Translations under genes and position numbers: made by a program
Notes under the pieces: model-generated
What the model was told of the DNA's origin: nothing
What the model saw: only the letters and a program-made list of their open reading frames with translations
Databases searched by the model: none
In this document: positions 1 through 9,484 of the stretch, in pieces
Layout of the letters: every line of letters begins with the position of its first letter
Numbering within the stretch: the first letter of the stretch is position 1
Source of the DNA: an uncultured Clostridia bacterium
Lineage (GTDB): Bacteria; Bacillota; Clostridia; Oscillospirales; Ruminococcaceae
Length of the DNA: 41,808 nucleotides
Direction: 5' to 3'
Assembly (NCBI GenBank): GCA_946563605.1
Contig: CAMNVW010000002.1
Location: 1-41,808, forward strand

Positions 1-263
1 AAATGCTTTGCATTTACTTCTCAACTTCTTTGCAAGAGAAAAGGTTCTCGAAAACTAACGCTTAGATGAAATTGTCCTCAAAAATTATCCGGTGGATGAT
101 TTTTGACAGTATAAACCTTTTCTTACTGTTCTGAAACAAGATTGGGATAAAATTTTTCAAAAATTGCAGCCGCTGTCGCGGTGTGCTGCCGCACAGGTGT
201 ATCGAAACAGCTTTGTGCCCCTATTCTTTTTATTTTTTTATATTATTTTTATTTTGAGTGTTT

Positions 264-317
264 CGCTCATTGCGATGAGCGAGCAGGAGCTCTGCTCCTG
301 CACCTCGCAATTTTTTG
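264..317. repeat. Tandem hairpins, terminator-like
   Basis: Two adjacent perfect hairpins are visible: 7-bp arms at 264-270/275-281, and 8-bp arms at 283-290/294-301 with a 3-nt loop. An outer pairing of 269-275 with 305-311 could enclose the second, and six T residues follow at 311-316. This could end a plus-strand transcript entering from the left, or be a dispersed palindromic repeat. The rest of 1-324 is AT-rich and I see no gene in it. Confidence 0.5.
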
Positions 318-354
318 AAAAAAATTGAGTAAAACTTTTATTTTGGATAAAAGC

Positions 355-383
355 AAAGAGGCAAAGAAAATCTTTGCCTCTTT
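355..383 (-). terminator. Rho-independent terminator of the methylaspartate operon
   Basis: A perfect 12-bp stem (355-366 with 372-383) has a 5-nt loop and lies 11 bp beyond the citF stop codon. On the minus strand it is followed by a T-rich tail, so it should end the long minus-strand operon. Confidence 0.8.
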
Positions 384-393
384 TTCTATCCTA

Positions 394-1806
394 TTATTTT
401 ACAGAATGGAGCTCGTCCAGCAGTGTGCCGTCACGATAGATGATCTTAGCAACAACTTTGTCACCCATCTGAACCGGCTTCGGAACGCCTGCAAGCTCTT
501 CTGCCATGCGTTTGAGGTCGGTGATCTCAACAACCGGCAGTTTTGCAGCTTTCAGTCTTTCTTTCAGCTCAACGTTCTTGCCGTTTGCAGTGTTGACTGC
601 GATACCTCTCTGGGTAACAACAACGTCAACAGTCTTTCCTGGGGTGGAAACACACAGACATCTGTCAACTACCAGCGGCAGTCTTGCACGGGTCAGCGGA
701 GCGATGATGATTGCAAGCTGAGAACCTGCTGCGGTATCGCAGTGACCGCCGGAACCGCCCATGATGTAACCGTTGGAGTCAGTATGTACGTTGACGTTAA
801 AGTCAAGGTCAACCTGTGTTGCACCAAGCAGAACAACGTCGAGGTTGTCTACGCCTGCGCTCTTGCCGCTGACGCCTGCATACTGCGTTGCGGAAACTTC
901 CATATGTTTTGGATTGGAACGAATGGACTCTACTGCTTTCAGGTCGAAGCACTGTACGTCGAGCAGTGCTTTGAAGCAGCCTTCGTTCAGCATATCTACC
1001 ATGTAGCCGGTGATACCGCCCATGCCGTAGCTGCCCTGAATGCCTTTTTCAAGCATCATTTCTTTGATGTATTTTGCAGCTGCCAGTGTTGCACCGCCTG
1101 CACCTGTCTGGAAGGAGAAACCATCTTTCAGCAGACCGGATGCTTCGATTACTTTTGCAGCGTAGCTTGCCATCTTCAGACCAACTGGGTCGCGGGTGAT
1201 CTTGGTTGTACCGGAAACGATACCCTTTGGATCACCGATCTCATCAACTGCTACAACACAGTCAACGTAAACCTCTGGGATGGAGAAGTCAACCAGCGGA
1301 TATTCTACGAGGTTATCGGTGATAACAACAACCTTCTTTGCATTCATTGCGTCTGCAAAAGCATAGCCGATGGAACCACAAGCGGATTTACCGAATTTAC
1401 CGGTGCAGTTACCCATGTCATCGGAGGTTGGTGCTGCGATAAACGCAATATCAATCACAGAGGTGCCCTTTTCCATATCGGAAGCACGTCCGCCATGACT
1501 GCGGAAAATAACCGGTTTGTCCATGATGCCTTCGGAAATTGCCTTACCTACCTTAGCACCCATGTAGTTACATTCGATGCCGGTAACAACGCCGTTTTTG
1601 ATGTGTTCGATGATTGGCTCATGAACATCAAAAACAGAGCTTGCATTTACAGTCAGATCTTTGAATCCCATCTGAGCGATTGTATCCATAACCATGTTCA
1701 GTACATGGTCGCCGTTTCTCATATGATGATGGAACGAAATCGTCATGCCGTCCTTCAGACCGCACTTCTCAATCGCTTCTCTGATAGATGCTACTAATTT
1801 AGTCAT
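394..1806 (-). CDS. citF: Citrate/citramalate lyase alpha subunit
   Basis: This is the acyl-carrier-protein transferase subunit of a citrate-lyase-type enzyme. In that family it exchanges the acetyl group on the gamma-subunit thiol for the substrate acid. The 470-residue protein matches CitF in length and in its CoA-transferase-like glycine-rich segments. The operon supplies mesaconase but no citrate uptake or citrate enzymes, so I infer that the substrate is (S)-citramalate, cleaved to acetate and pyruvate. I chose the ATG at 1806, which overlaps the end of citE by 8 bp with GGAGG upstream. An in-frame TTG at 1824 is possible. It is the last gene of the operon. Confidence 0.9.
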   Translation of the reverse strand: MTKLVASIREAIEKCGLKDGMTISFHHHMRNGDHVLNMVMDTIAQMGFKDLTVNASSVFDVHEPIIEHIKNGVVTGIECNYMGAKVGKAISEGIMDKPVIFRSHGGRASDMEKGTSVIDIAFIAAPTSDDMGNCTGKFGKSACGSIGYAFADAMNAKKVVVITDNLVEYPLVDFSIPEVYVDCVVAVDEIGDPKGIVSGTTKITRDPVGLKMASYAAKVIEASGLLKDGFSFQTGAGGATLAAAKYIKEMMLEKGIQGSYGMGGITGYMVDMLNEGCFKALLDVQCFDLKAVESIRSNPKHMEVSATQYAGVSGKSAGVDNLDVVLLGATQVDLDFNVNVHTDSNGYIMGGSGGHCDTAAGSQLAIIIAPLTRARLPLVVDRCLCVSTPGKTVDVVVTQRGIAVNTANGKNVELKERLKAAKLPVVEITDLKRMAEELAGVPKPVQMGDKVVAKIIYRDGTLLDELHSVK

Positions 1807-2680
1807 CGTCTTCCACGCCTCCAAACATTGCTCTTTCCATCTCGATAACCTGCTGTGCGCGCGCTACGATTGGCGCATCGATCATCTTGCCTCTGAGGGA
1901 GACAACGCCCTTGCCCTGTTCTTTGGCAATGCGGATGGTTTCCATAACCTCATGTGCATAGTCGATCTCTGCCTGTGTTGGGCTGAATACTTCGTTGATG
2001 CCTTCCACGTGTCTTGGAGAAATGGAAGCTTTACCGGAGAAGCCCAGCGCTTTTGCAAAGCGAGCGTCGGTGTACAGACCTTCGATATCCTCTACATCGG
2101 TGAATGGTGTATCGTATACATCAATGCCGCAAGCGCGAGCTGCACAAACCATTCTGGTACGAGCATAGAAAATCTCGGTGCCTTCTTTGGTTCTCTTGCA
2201 GCGCAGGTCAGCGGTCAGGTCCTCGCCGCCCAGGAACATTGCTGCTACACGTTCGTCAGCGCCAGCGATCTGGAATGCGTTTTCGATACCCATTGCAGTT
2301 TCGATCAGAGGGATCAGTTTAACGGTGTTCTTTTCAAAGCCGCATTTTTCCTCCAGTTTTGCAATGTAATCGGAAACAGTCTTAACGTCCTGTGCACAGC
2401 TTACCTTTGGAGGCATAATCATGTTTGGTTTGAGCGGAATGATTTCATCCAGGTCATGCATCCAGTAATCTGTGTCAACCGGATTGATACGGATGATGAT
2501 TTCGCAGCCTTTATAATTCAAGGATTTCAGCGCATTGCGGACCAGGATTCTTGCGGAATCCTTTTCAGCAGGAGATACAGCGTCCTCAAGGTCGAGGATG
2601 ATGCTGTCAGCACCCAAAACGTCGCCGTTCATCAGCAGGTTTGGTGTGTTGCCAGGGATAAACAACATAGATCTTCTCAT
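1799..2680 (-). CDS. citE: Citrate/citramalate lyase beta subunit
   Basis: This is the lyase subunit that splits the acyl-thioester intermediate into the acetyl-thioester and a 2-oxoacid, here probably pyruvate. The 293-residue protein opens with the CitE-type segment RRSMLFIPGNTPN and has an LDLEDAV motif near residue 30, typical of the Mg-binding TIM-barrel HpcH/CitE family. Its ATG shares one base with the citD stop codon and its 3' end overlaps citF, so translation of the three subunits is probably coupled. The substrate assignment as citramalate comes from the operon, not from residues. Confidence 0.92.
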   Translation of the reverse strand: MRRSMLFIPGNTPNLLMNGDVLGADSIILDLEDAVSPAEKDSARILVRNALKSLNYKGCEIIIRINPVDTDYWMHDLDEIIPLKPNMIMPPKVSCAQDVKTVSDYIAKLEEKCGFEKNTVKLIPLIETAMGIENAFQIAGADERVAAMFLGGEDLTADLRCKRTKEGTEIFYARTRMVCAARACGIDVYDTPFTDVEDIEGLYTDARFAKALGFSGKASISPRHVEGINEVFSPTQAEIDYAHEVMETIRIAKEQGKGVVSLRGKMIDAPIVARAQQVIEMERAMFGGVEDDD

Positions 2681-2946
2681 TACTTGTCTCCTCCTGCTCT
2701 CTTGATAGCGGTCTCAACACGCGCTTTGATAACGCAGTCGATTGCACCTTTGTCGTTGACAGTGATCTTGCCGGATGTTACGCCCAGATCCTCTACCACT
2801 TCCATGATGCTCTTTTTGATTTCCTCTGCAAACTGGTTGTAAACGACCGATTCAACTTCGACCTCCAGTTTGTCGCAAGGTTCTGCCTTTACATACACGT
2901 CGCTGGACTCCAGTGTTCCTGCAACGGCACTTTTTGTAATATTCAT
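2680..2946 (-). CDS. citD: Citrate/citramalate lyase gamma subunit (acyl carrier protein)
   Basis: This small acyl carrier protein of 88 residues would carry the phosphoribosyl-dephospho-CoA arm of the lyase. The N-terminal motif AVAGTLESSD places Ser14 where the prosthetic group is attached in known CitD proteins. I chose the ATG at 2946, which has a GGAG site upstream, rather than one 24 bp earlier. The genes that build and activate this cofactor (citC, citX, citG) are not in the window and must lie elsewhere if the enzyme is active. Confidence 0.9.
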   Translation of the reverse strand: MNITKSAVAGTLESSDVYVKAEPCDKLEVEVESVVYNQFAEEIKKSIMEVVEDLGVTSGKITVNDKGAIDCVIKARVETAIKRAGGDK

Positions 2947-2984
2947 TCCTTGTAACTCTCCTCTCTGCAACTTAGAGAATTTGA

Positions 2985-3521
2985 TTATTCCTCAATGCCT
3001 TTACGGCATGGCATTCCATTGTCAAAAGGATGTTTTTCCTTTACAAATTTGGTCACATAATCCGCGCGTTTGAACAGCTCACCCAAATCCATGCCATACT
3101 GATGACCGGTGATAACAAGCTCGGTATTTTCCGGTTTGTTGTCCATCATATCAAGCAGCTGCTCAGGCGGAATGGTTCCAAGGTTGTAAGCATCGATGAC
3201 CTCGTCGAGCACAACCAGGTCGTACTCTCCGGTAAAGAATTTTTCTCTGACGATATCGAATGTTTTCTGGAATTTTTCTTTGTAAAATTCCTGCTGTTCT
3301 GGCGTCAGATTAAACATAAATGGGATAGGGCCGTCGTTTTCAATATATTCAACGCCCGGCAAATTTTTCAGAATACCGACCTCTCCGCTGTTTGGCTCTT
3401 TCAGGAACTGATAAACCAACACTTTGAAGCCATGTCCTACACAGCGGACGATCTGTCCGACTGCTGCTGTGGTTTTTCCTTTTCCATCTCCATAATAGAG
3501 CTGGATACAACCCTTCTGCAT
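2985..3521 (-). CDS. cobO: Cob(I)alamin adenosyltransferase, CobA/CobO/BtuR type
   Basis: This enzyme transfers the adenosyl group of ATP to reduced corrinoid and so makes adenosylcobalamin. The 178-residue protein has the family's P-loop GDGKGKTT at 11-18, a DLVVLDEV segment, and the late ELVITGHQ motif. It sits in the operon of glutamate mutase, which needs adenosylcobalamin, so it probably supplies or repairs that cofactor. A strong GGGGAGG site precedes the ATG. About 93 bp separate it from the upstream P-loop gene. Confidence 0.93.
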   Translation of the reverse strand: MQKGCIQLYYGDGKGKTTAAVGQIVRCVGHGFKVLVYQFLKEPNSGEVGILKNLPGVEYIENDGPIPFMFNLTPEQQEFYKEKFQKTFDIVREKFFTGEYDLVVLDEVIDAYNLGTIPPEQLLDMMDNKPENTELVITGHQYGMDLGELFKRADYVTKFVKEKHPFDNGMPCRKGIEE

Positions 3522-3614
3522 AAAAATGACCTCCCCTTGGTATTTGCTCTAAAACAAACCTTCACAGGCAAGACTGCGCGCTTGTTTTCGCACAGCCTCT
3601 TGCATATTGGGATA

Positions 3615-4598
3615 CTAATATACGCTTTCGATCTTGTCAATATCCGAGCCGAACTTCGGCGTTTCTCTTTGTCCTACCAGACCAACGATCAGATAACCTT
3701 TTCTGACCGGATCATATGGCGTATCCTTCATCAAGGTAAATCCTTCGATCTCGCCGGTACTTCTCACATGATTTCTCGGCGCAGTGCAGGGGTAAACAAC
3801 ATCCCCGATATTGATATGGGTTTCATCATGGTAGGAAATCGGTATGTCCTGCGCGATGACCGCTTTTACCTTTTGTTCGATCATATCCAAAGAAACCAGT
3901 GGTTTTTCCTTAAAGCACAGCACAAAGCCATGCTTTACATCCGCGTGCTCGCACAATTGAGCTGCACGTCCATCGCTGCAAAGGAAATAACCGGTCAAGT
4001 CCTCTGCGGTATGAACCATCTTTCTGTACCGGATGGATTTATAGACAATATTCACAATGTCCTGCGGAAGCGGACCAAACAAATCCGGTCGGGTCACAAT
4101 AACCTCCTCGCCAACGCCGATCATCAAATCTGCGTTGACCGGAAGATTGTTTTCCTCCCTTTTTAAGAAGGGGTAGATCAGGTCAAAATGTTCTACCACG
4201 ACCCGTTTGCCCTTGTTGAGCGCTGACATGATCGCTCTTGCCAGCTCATGGCTTTGGGTAAAGCCCTGCTCAAAACGGATGTCCAGATGGTAGGTATGCG
4301 GCGTTGCAAAAAGGGAAAATCCCTTTTTGTTGAAGCTTCCCATCCCCAATGGATCATCCAGCATATCCAGCAGCGGCAGAGGGCGGACATTGACGCCTTC
4401 GTCATCATTTGTCAGTTCCAGTCCCGGAAACATACCTTTCACCAGCATACTTTTGCCGGAACCTGCATCCCCGATGATGCCGATGAGTTTATCCGTTGGG
4501 CGAAGATACTGTTGAGCGATCTGCATACCAAGCTCGGCCATACGCTCGCCGCCTCTTGGCGCAAAATAGATGCTGTACAAATGGCTGATGTATGACAT
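3615..4598 (-). CDS. P-loop protein with AlaRS second-additional-domain-like motif
   Basis: The function is unknown. The 327-residue protein has a clear Walker A motif, GDAGSGKS at 43-50, and a hydrophobic strand near 132-139 (VVVEHFD) that could be Walker B. Its C-terminal third contains HVRSTGEIEGF (277-287), which resembles the CxxxH-V-x-x-TGEI signature of the zinc-binding second additional domain of alanyl- and threonyl-tRNA synthetases. Cys271 lies six residues before His277, and an HxxxH (257-261) lies just upstream, so a metal site is conceivable. I recall similar proteins being named after that domain in clostridial glutamate-fermentation loci, but cannot confirm it. It sits between mal and cobO. 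Confidence 0.7.
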   Translation of the reverse strand: MSYISHLYSIYFAPRGGERMAELGMQIAQQYLRPTDKLIGIIGDAGSGKSMLVKGMFPGLELTNDDEGVNVRPLPLLDMLDDPLGMGSFNKKGFSLFATPHTYHLDIRFEQGFTQSHELARAIMSALNKGKRVVVEHFDLIYPFLKREENNLPVNADLMIGVGEEVIVTRPDLFGPLPQDIVNIVYKSIRYRKMVHTAEDLTGYFLCSDGRAAQLCEHADVKHGFVLCFKEKPLVSLDMIEQKVKAVIAQDIPISYHDETHINIGDVVYPCTAPRNHVRSTGEIEGFTLMKDTPYDPVRKGYLIVGLVGQRETPKFGSDIDKIESVY

Positions 4599-4633
4599 AA
4601 ATCTTCCCCCTGTCCTGTAGTTCTAAATACACA

Positions 4634-4662
4634 GATAGGGATTCTGTACCAGAATCCCTATC
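4634..4662. other. Intergenic hairpin without U tract, downstream of mal
   Basis: A perfect 13-bp stem (4634-4646 with 4650-4662) with a 3-nt loop lies between mal and the P-loop gene. On the minus strand it has no T run, so it is more likely an mRNA processing or stability element than a terminator. Confidence 0.6.
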
Positions 4663-4693
4663 CATATTTCTTTATCAGACTAATCTTCGCTGA

Positions 4694-5941
4694 TTAGCAT
4701 TTTTTAGCGTTTCTCAGAGCGAGAACTCTGTTCATTTCGTTGTAAACGATCATGAAGCCTTCGTCAACGCCCATACCTGGTTTAGCAAGGATCTGGTCTG
4801 GTTTTGTTGCCATAGCGCAGTCTACGCAAACCTGACAGGATCTGTCTGTCTCGTTGCAGGTACCGCCCTGATATGCGCCGAAACCATGATCTTTACAGTA
4901 CAGAACTGCTTCGATGGTGTTGTTGATACCACCCAGGTCAGGTGTCTTGATCTGTGCCATATGACCAGCTTTGTTGTCGCAGAAGTAGATAACGTCTTCC
5001 AGAGTGTTGCACCACTCGTCAGCTACCAGCTCAACATTGATGCCGCGTCTGTCGATCTCTTCTCTCAGACCTTTCATGCAGAGCATCTGTTTTTCTCTTT
5101 CGCCTGCATCCATAGGACCTTCAATTCTCAGATGGAATGGTTTAGCAGCTTCTTCCAGCTCAGCGAGGTAATCAGCCATAGCAACAAAGTTGTCATCACC
5201 GAATGCCTGACCGATTGTGCCGTATACGTCAATGTGGAAGGTTGGCAGGTAGTTTTCGTTTGTGCGCAGTTTCAGGATACGGTCACGCAGCCAGCAAACG
5301 TACTCTTTCAGGATGGAACCGTCTCTGCCGAGCTTTGTTTCAACGTTGTTGATCAGAGCGTGTGGCAGGATAGCAGCGCCTTTGAGGATCATCTTGTCAG
5401 CGTTTTCGTATCTGTTATCACCGGACTGTGTGAAGATCGGAATTGGCTCTTCGGAAACGGTTGTGCCGTATTCGTCAGCTACAACTTCGCTCATCAGACG
5501 GTTGCTTGCTTTTGCAACTGCGTCCAGAATTGCCTGGGAAACACCGTAACGGATTGCAGTGTGCAGTCTCTTGCCGTCAACCTGGATAGCTTCCATCATT
5601 TTGGTCAGCTCTCTGAAGTTGTCTGCTTCTTTGCCTACCAGTGCAGGTTTGATGTATTTGTCGATAACAGGGATGAAATCCTCTGCCAGGAACAGTGGGT
5701 CACGGCCGCCTGCTCCAGAGTACTGAACTGCTGCACAGTCGCCCCATGCAATCTGTCCGTCCTCCAGAATCAGCATAACGGAGATGGACTCGCCAGCCTG
5801 TCTGATGGATTTGAAACCTGGTGTCATTGTGTTGCCGATGTAAGCAGCACCGTCGGATACTGCACCGCTCTTGATTGCTTTCTGGTCGTCAAAGAAGAAA
5901 CCTGTACGGCCTGGAGCACATACTACATTTACGATTTTCAT
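4694..5941 (-). CDS. mal: Methylaspartate ammonia-lyase
   Basis: This enzyme removes ammonia from (2S,3S)-3-methylaspartate to give mesaconate, the second step of the methylaspartate pathway. The 415-residue protein belongs to the enolase superfamily. By comparison with the C. tetanomorphum enzyme I see the catalytic lysine at 332 (IKTPDLGG), the catalytic histidine at 195 (LPHALINN), and metal ligands Asp239, Glu274 and Asp308, each shifted by one from the known numbering. It is flanked by non-coding gaps of 191 and 95 bp, each with a strong hairpin, unlike the tight spacing elsewhere in the operon. Confidence 0.97.
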   Translation of the reverse strand: MKIVNVVCAPGRTGFFFDDQKAIKSGAVSDGAAYIGNTMTPGFKSIRQAGESISVMLILEDGQIAWGDCAAVQYSGAGGRDPLFLAEDFIPVIDKYIKPALVGKEADNFRELTKMMEAIQVDGKRLHTAIRYGVSQAILDAVAKASNRLMSEVVADEYGTTVSEEPIPIFTQSGDNRYENADKMILKGAAILPHALINNVETKLGRDGSILKEYVCWLRDRILKLRTNENYLPTFHIDVYGTIGQAFGDDNFVAMADYLAELEEAAKPFHLRIEGPMDAGEREKQMLCMKGLREEIDRRGINVELVADEWCNTLEDVIYFCDNKAGHMAQIKTPDLGGINNTIEAVLYCKDHGFGAYQGGTCNETDRSCQVCVDCAMATKPDQILAKPGMGVDEGFMIVYNEMNRVLALRNAKKC

Positions 5942-5966
5942 TTTAAAAATCTCCCTTCTTATTTTG

Positions 5967-5999
5967 ACCTGTCAGGGCAAAGCATCCGCCCTGACAGGT
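5967..5999. other. Intergenic hairpin without U tract, upstream of mal
   Basis: A perfect 12-bp GC-rich stem (5967-5978 with 5988-5999) with a 9-nt loop lies between glmE and mal. Neither strand has a T run after it. With the hairpin at 4634 it brackets mal and may shield or delimit an mRNA segment. Confidence 0.6.
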
Positions 6000-6132
6000 T
6001 CTGCATTCTCAATCAAAACAAATACCGATTGATTGTTGGGAATATTTCAGAAACGGCTTGCGCACGTTTGTCTGACAAATGATTTTGGAATCTCTAAGCG
6101 TTTATCCGGCTTTTACTCAAGCCGTGCAGCGA

Positions 6133-7608
6133 TTAAAGATTTGGTCTGCCAACCAGACGACCTTTGCTGATTGCGTAAACGTCGTCGATAACCATCTGGA
6201 AGGAAACCTGACGGTTTTCAGCTTTTGCACGCTCTTCCAGTTTTTCTTTGTGGAATTTCTTCAGGTCATCGGTGAATGGCAGGTTGCCTGTTTCAAGGAT
6301 ACGAACAGCGCCGTCGTTGTCACGAGCTGGCAGCATGATGCCTGCATTACATTTAGCAGGACCAAATGGAATATCGATTACGCCTGCGTTGATACCAGCG
6401 ATTGCGCCGAGGATGATATCACCATGACCCAGAGCGATACATTTATCCATAATGCATCTTGTCTCAGCCTTGATGATTTCTTTTTCATGCTCTACACGGC
6501 TTCCGATGGTAACCTGGTCAACCAGCATATTGGTCAGCTGTTTTGTGCAGCGCAGACCCTGTGCGTTTGCTTCTTTGGTTGGAACACCAGCAGCCTCGTG
6601 AGGAGTTTTAACAATAACTTTGGTTGCTTTGGACAGAGCAGCGCAAGCAGCACCCCAGGAAATTACGCCGAATGCCTGTGCTTCGTCAGCTGGGAAACCA
6701 CCCATCCACTGATGGAAAACGGTTGTAACGTTTACATCGGTGTAGCCGAATTTGTGCAGGTATTCTTCGGTCAGTTCTTCCAGAGTTCTGATAGCAGCAA
6801 CGTCCTGGATCTGGTTACCCAGCTGGCCGTAACCAACAGAGATGTTCTTAACGCCCTGCTCAGCAGCAGCCAGAGCTTCGATGATTGCAACAGCATGGGA
6901 GATACATGGTGGAACCAGTGTGCCGGTCAGAGGGCCGTATGGTTCACGGTTGATCTGAACGCCAGCTTCTTCGTAGATACCGGTCAGTCTGTCAACATAC
7001 TGCCAATCTTTCATGGTCTGTTCAATCGGAATGCTCTTTGCATATGGGATGTTGTAGGAGATACCGCCGCCTTCGTAGGAGGTAAATCCGCCAGCGTAAG
7101 CAATTTCGGTCAGCAGTCTTGCATCAGGTGTACCATGTCTTACCTGAAGTGGGGTGTCCAGAGCTTCAACTACCTGACGGCAGCCGTATACGCCGTGGTT
7201 AACAGCTGGGAAGCCGTTGAGGAATGGATGGAAGTTGCCGTTTGCCATACCTTCTTTTTCACGTCTGATACCTTCAGCGCAGTTTTCATACTGGTTCTGA
7301 CGGGTATAAGAATCGATGGTGCTTGGCAGCAGGTCAGCTCCGCCTTCATTCTGGAGGTGTTTGAGCAGTTCGATGTGGTTTTCGATCAGACCAACACCAG
7401 CTCTAGGCTGTACCAGTGTAACGCCTTCTTTTTTCGCTTTGTTCAGTTTCTTGGAGAAGATTTTATGTTCTGGCAGGGATTTGTGGTAATCAATAGCTTC
7501 CTGGAGGTTTACTTCTTTACCGGTTTCCCAAGTGCCCAGAACTTCTTCACGAATTTTATAGAATTCGTCGTCGGACCATTTTTTATTTTTGATTTCAATG
7601 AGTTCCAT
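6133..7608 (-). CDS. glmE: Glutamate mutase (methylaspartate mutase) epsilon subunit
   Basis: This is the large, TIM-barrel subunit of adenosylcobalamin-dependent glutamate mutase, which converts L-glutamate to 3-methylaspartate by a radical carbon-skeleton rearrangement. The 491-residue length is close to the usual 483-485, and the whole sequence reads as GlmE/MutE, for example the QPRAGVG segment and the [12 protein letters not shown] segment. It acts with GlmS, which binds the cofactor, and GlmL, which is encoded just upstream. Its start overlaps the glmL stop region by 14 bp, which suggests translational coupling. Confidence 0.97.
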   Translation of the reverse strand: MELIEIKNKKWSDDEFYKIREEVLGTWETGKEVNLQEAIDYHKSLPEHKIFSKKLNKAKKEGVTLVQPRAGVGLIENHIELLKHLQNEGGADLLPSTIDSYTRQNQYENCAEGIRREKEGMANGNFHPFLNGFPAVNHGVYGCRQVVEALDTPLQVRHGTPDARLLTEIAYAGGFTSYEGGGISYNIPYAKSIPIEQTMKDWQYVDRLTGIYEEAGVQINREPYGPLTGTLVPPCISHAVAIIEALAAAEQGVKNISVGYGQLGNQIQDVAAIRTLEELTEEYLHKFGYTDVNVTTVFHQWMGGFPADEAQAFGVISWGAACAALSKATKVIVKTPHEAAGVPTKEANAQGLRCTKQLTNMLVDQVTIGSRVEHEKEIIKAETRCIMDKCIALGHGDIILGAIAGINAGVIDIPFGPAKCNAGIMLPARDNDGAVRILETGNLPFTDDLKKFHKEKLEERAKAENRQVSFQMVIDDVYAISKGRLVGRPNL

Positions 7609-8986
7609 CTTTTACTAACTCCTTTTTCATGATTCTCAATGCCACATCAGGGTAAACGGTGCTGAGCAGCCCCATCGCTGCCAGGATATACTTCCTGTCT
7701 ACCAGCACCTCGGCATCCTTTGGTTTTAAAGAGAATGCATCTATCGGGTTAAACAATGCATGAGACGCAATCGCAGCGGTTCGTTTGGTATGGATCAGAG
7801 CACCGCCGGTAACGATTACTGTTTTCACAGCAGTCAGATCCTTGCCGGTCTGCATATAGCTGACGCCCATCGGGGAATAGAACTGTTCCAGATGTCCCGC
7901 ATGGCGTGTAACAGCCACTTCGATGGCAAGAGAAGCAAGCGCAAAGTCGATTGCTTCCAGCTCGTCGTCGTCATCCGCCGGTACAACGTCGGTATGGGTG
8001 CCGAGGTAATCAATCAGCTCTTTGCAGCGGTCTTCCGGCAAACCGGAAAGCTCAGAAACACGCATGATGTCGGTTGCATCAACGATTCCATGGATGCTGT
8101 AACGCATACCAATGTCGCCTTCTACGGTACGTTTCGCATACTCTTCACGCAGACCCTTCAGCGCGGTCATACCCATTGTCGGCAGACCGTAGGACATCGA
8201 ATAGATGTCGGTGGTCGCACCGCCAAGGTCAACGCCGACCAGATCGCCGATACCCGATTCTTCCTTTGTGCCCTTTGCCAGCAGCTTCATTGCTGTCAGC
8301 ATAGCGGACGGTGTCGGCATCAGGATGCCCTGAACAAGTTCCTGAGCGGTGCTCAGTCCCTTTGCCTTTACGATCTGTTCCAGGAAAATGCTGCGGATTT
8401 TCTGCTGGACCGGCTCCACATTTGGGATATCCAGTCTTGGCATAACGTTTTCGCAGACAAAGGTCTGTTTATCCTTGAGGATTGCTTCACATTCATCAGA
8501 GCAATTTCTGTTGCCTGCGATGATGATAGGGAAGTTTCTCTTGGAATTTGCCAGCATTTTGGCGTTAAAGACGATATTTTCCTTGTTGCCGCCATCTGTA
8601 CCGCCGGTCAGCAGACAGATATCAGGATTGATCTCGTCAATTTCCTGAAGGTCTTTCTCGGTAAGCTCATAGGAGTAGGTCTTGATAACCTTTGCTCCTG
8701 CGCCAAGGGATGCCTGTCTTGCCGCCTTTGCGGTAAGCTCCGGCACAAGTCCAATAGCGACCATCCGCAGTCCGCCGGCTGCACTGGAGCAGGCATACTG
8801 TTCCGCGAACTTGATATCTCCGATTTTTTCTTTCAGGATTGCGATGGCATTGTTAAGACCGTTTATGATATCGGTTTCGATTGTGGTATAGCTCTGCGCT
8901 GTACCCAAAATCTTTTCCTCATCAACGTCTACTGCCGTGATTTTTGTGTAAGTGCTTCCAAAATCTATCAGTAAAACAGGTTTCAT
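7595..8986 (-). CDS. glmL: Glutamate mutase accessory protein GlmL/MutL
   Basis: GlmL is an ATPase-fold protein encoded between the two mutase subunits in glutamate-fermenting bacteria, and is thought to reactivate or assemble the mutase. The 463-residue protein shows the actin/Hsp70-like signatures [11 protein letters not shown] at 5-15 and DLGGATTD at 253-260. The size matches the family. The gene lies 39 bp after glmS and overlaps glmE by 14 bp, reproducing the known S-L-E order. Confidence 0.95.
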   Translation of the reverse strand: MKPVLLIDFGSTYTKITAVDVDEEKILGTAQSYTTIETDIINGLNNAIAILKEKIGDIKFAEQYACSSAAGGLRMVAIGLVPELTAKAARQASLGAGAKVIKTYSYELTEKDLQEIDEINPDICLLTGGTDGGNKENIVFNAKMLANSKRNFPIIIAGNRNCSDECEAILKDKQTFVCENVMPRLDIPNVEPVQQKIRSIFLEQIVKAKGLSTAQELVQGILMPTPSAMLTAMKLLAKGTKEESGIGDLVGVDLGGATTDIYSMSYGLPTMGMTALKGLREEYAKRTVEGDIGMRYSIHGIVDATDIMRVSELSGLPEDRCKELIDYLGTHTDVVPADDDDELEAIDFALASLAIEVAVTRHAGHLEQFYSPMGVSYMQTGKDLTAVKTVIVTGGALIHTKRTAAIASHALFNPIDAFSLKPKDAEVLVDRKYILAAMGLLSTVYPDVALRIMKKELVKDGTH

Positions 8987-9025
8987 TGCCTATACCTTCT
9001 TTGTATTATTTGGGCAGAATAAAAC

Positions 9026-9439
9026 CTAGTTTATACCCAAATCCTTTTTCAGGCAGTCGATGGTTTCCTGTGGAGGTGTGCCAGGGCCGAAAGCTCTGTC
9101 AAATCCCATTGCTTTGTAACGTCTTACAATTTCCTCTACCGGAACTTTACCTACTACCAGGTTGCCGCCTGCATACAGGAGGATACCTTTCAGACCTGCT
9201 TCATCGCATCTTTCTCTCATGCCTGTGCAGTCGATTTCGCCCTGACCATACAGAGAAGAAACGACGATAGCGTCAGCACCTACTTCTACTGCTGCCTGAA
9301 TGAATTCTTCCTGTGGAACCAGTACACCCAGATTGGTTACATCGAAACCAGCATCTGTGAAGGCACGATTGAGAATTGCATTACCTACTGCGTGACAGTC
9401 AGCGCCGATAACGCCGATAACCAGCTTTTTCTTTTCCAT
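9026..9439 (-). CDS. glmS: Glutamate mutase sigma subunit (cobalamin-binding)
   Basis: This small Rossmann-like subunit binds adenosylcobalamin in the base-off, His-on form. The 137-residue protein carries the diagnostic DxHxxG motif as Asp14-Cys-His16-Ala-Val-Gly19, where His16 would ligate cobalt. Length and sequence fit the family well. It lies between the mesaconase beta subunit and glmL. Confidence 0.97.
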   Translation of the reverse strand: MEKKKLVIGVIGADCHAVGNAILNRAFTDAGFDVTNLGVLVPQEEFIQAAVEVGADAIVVSSLYGQGEIDCTGMRERCDEAGLKGILLYAGGNLVVGKVPVEEIVRRYKAMGFDRAFGPGTPPQETIDCLKKDLGIN

Positions 9440-9484
9440 GTTGTTGCACCTCTCGTAAAAAGTTTTCCTAAAATAAATATTTCG

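Noticed and set aside
325-1797. 490-codon open frame on the plus strand opposite citF
   Set aside because: It is antisense to a well-recognised gene. Its translation is very rich in Cys, Phe and His and matches no family, as expected when a strongly biased gene is read backwards.
4634-4662. The hairpin after mal as a rho-independent terminator
   Set aside because: No T run follows it on the minus strand, and three pathway-linked groups of genes continue in the same direction. I list it as a processing or stability hairpin.
6079-7632. 517-codon open frame on the plus strand opposite glmE
   Set aside because: It is antisense to glmE, with unnatural composition and no credible start site.
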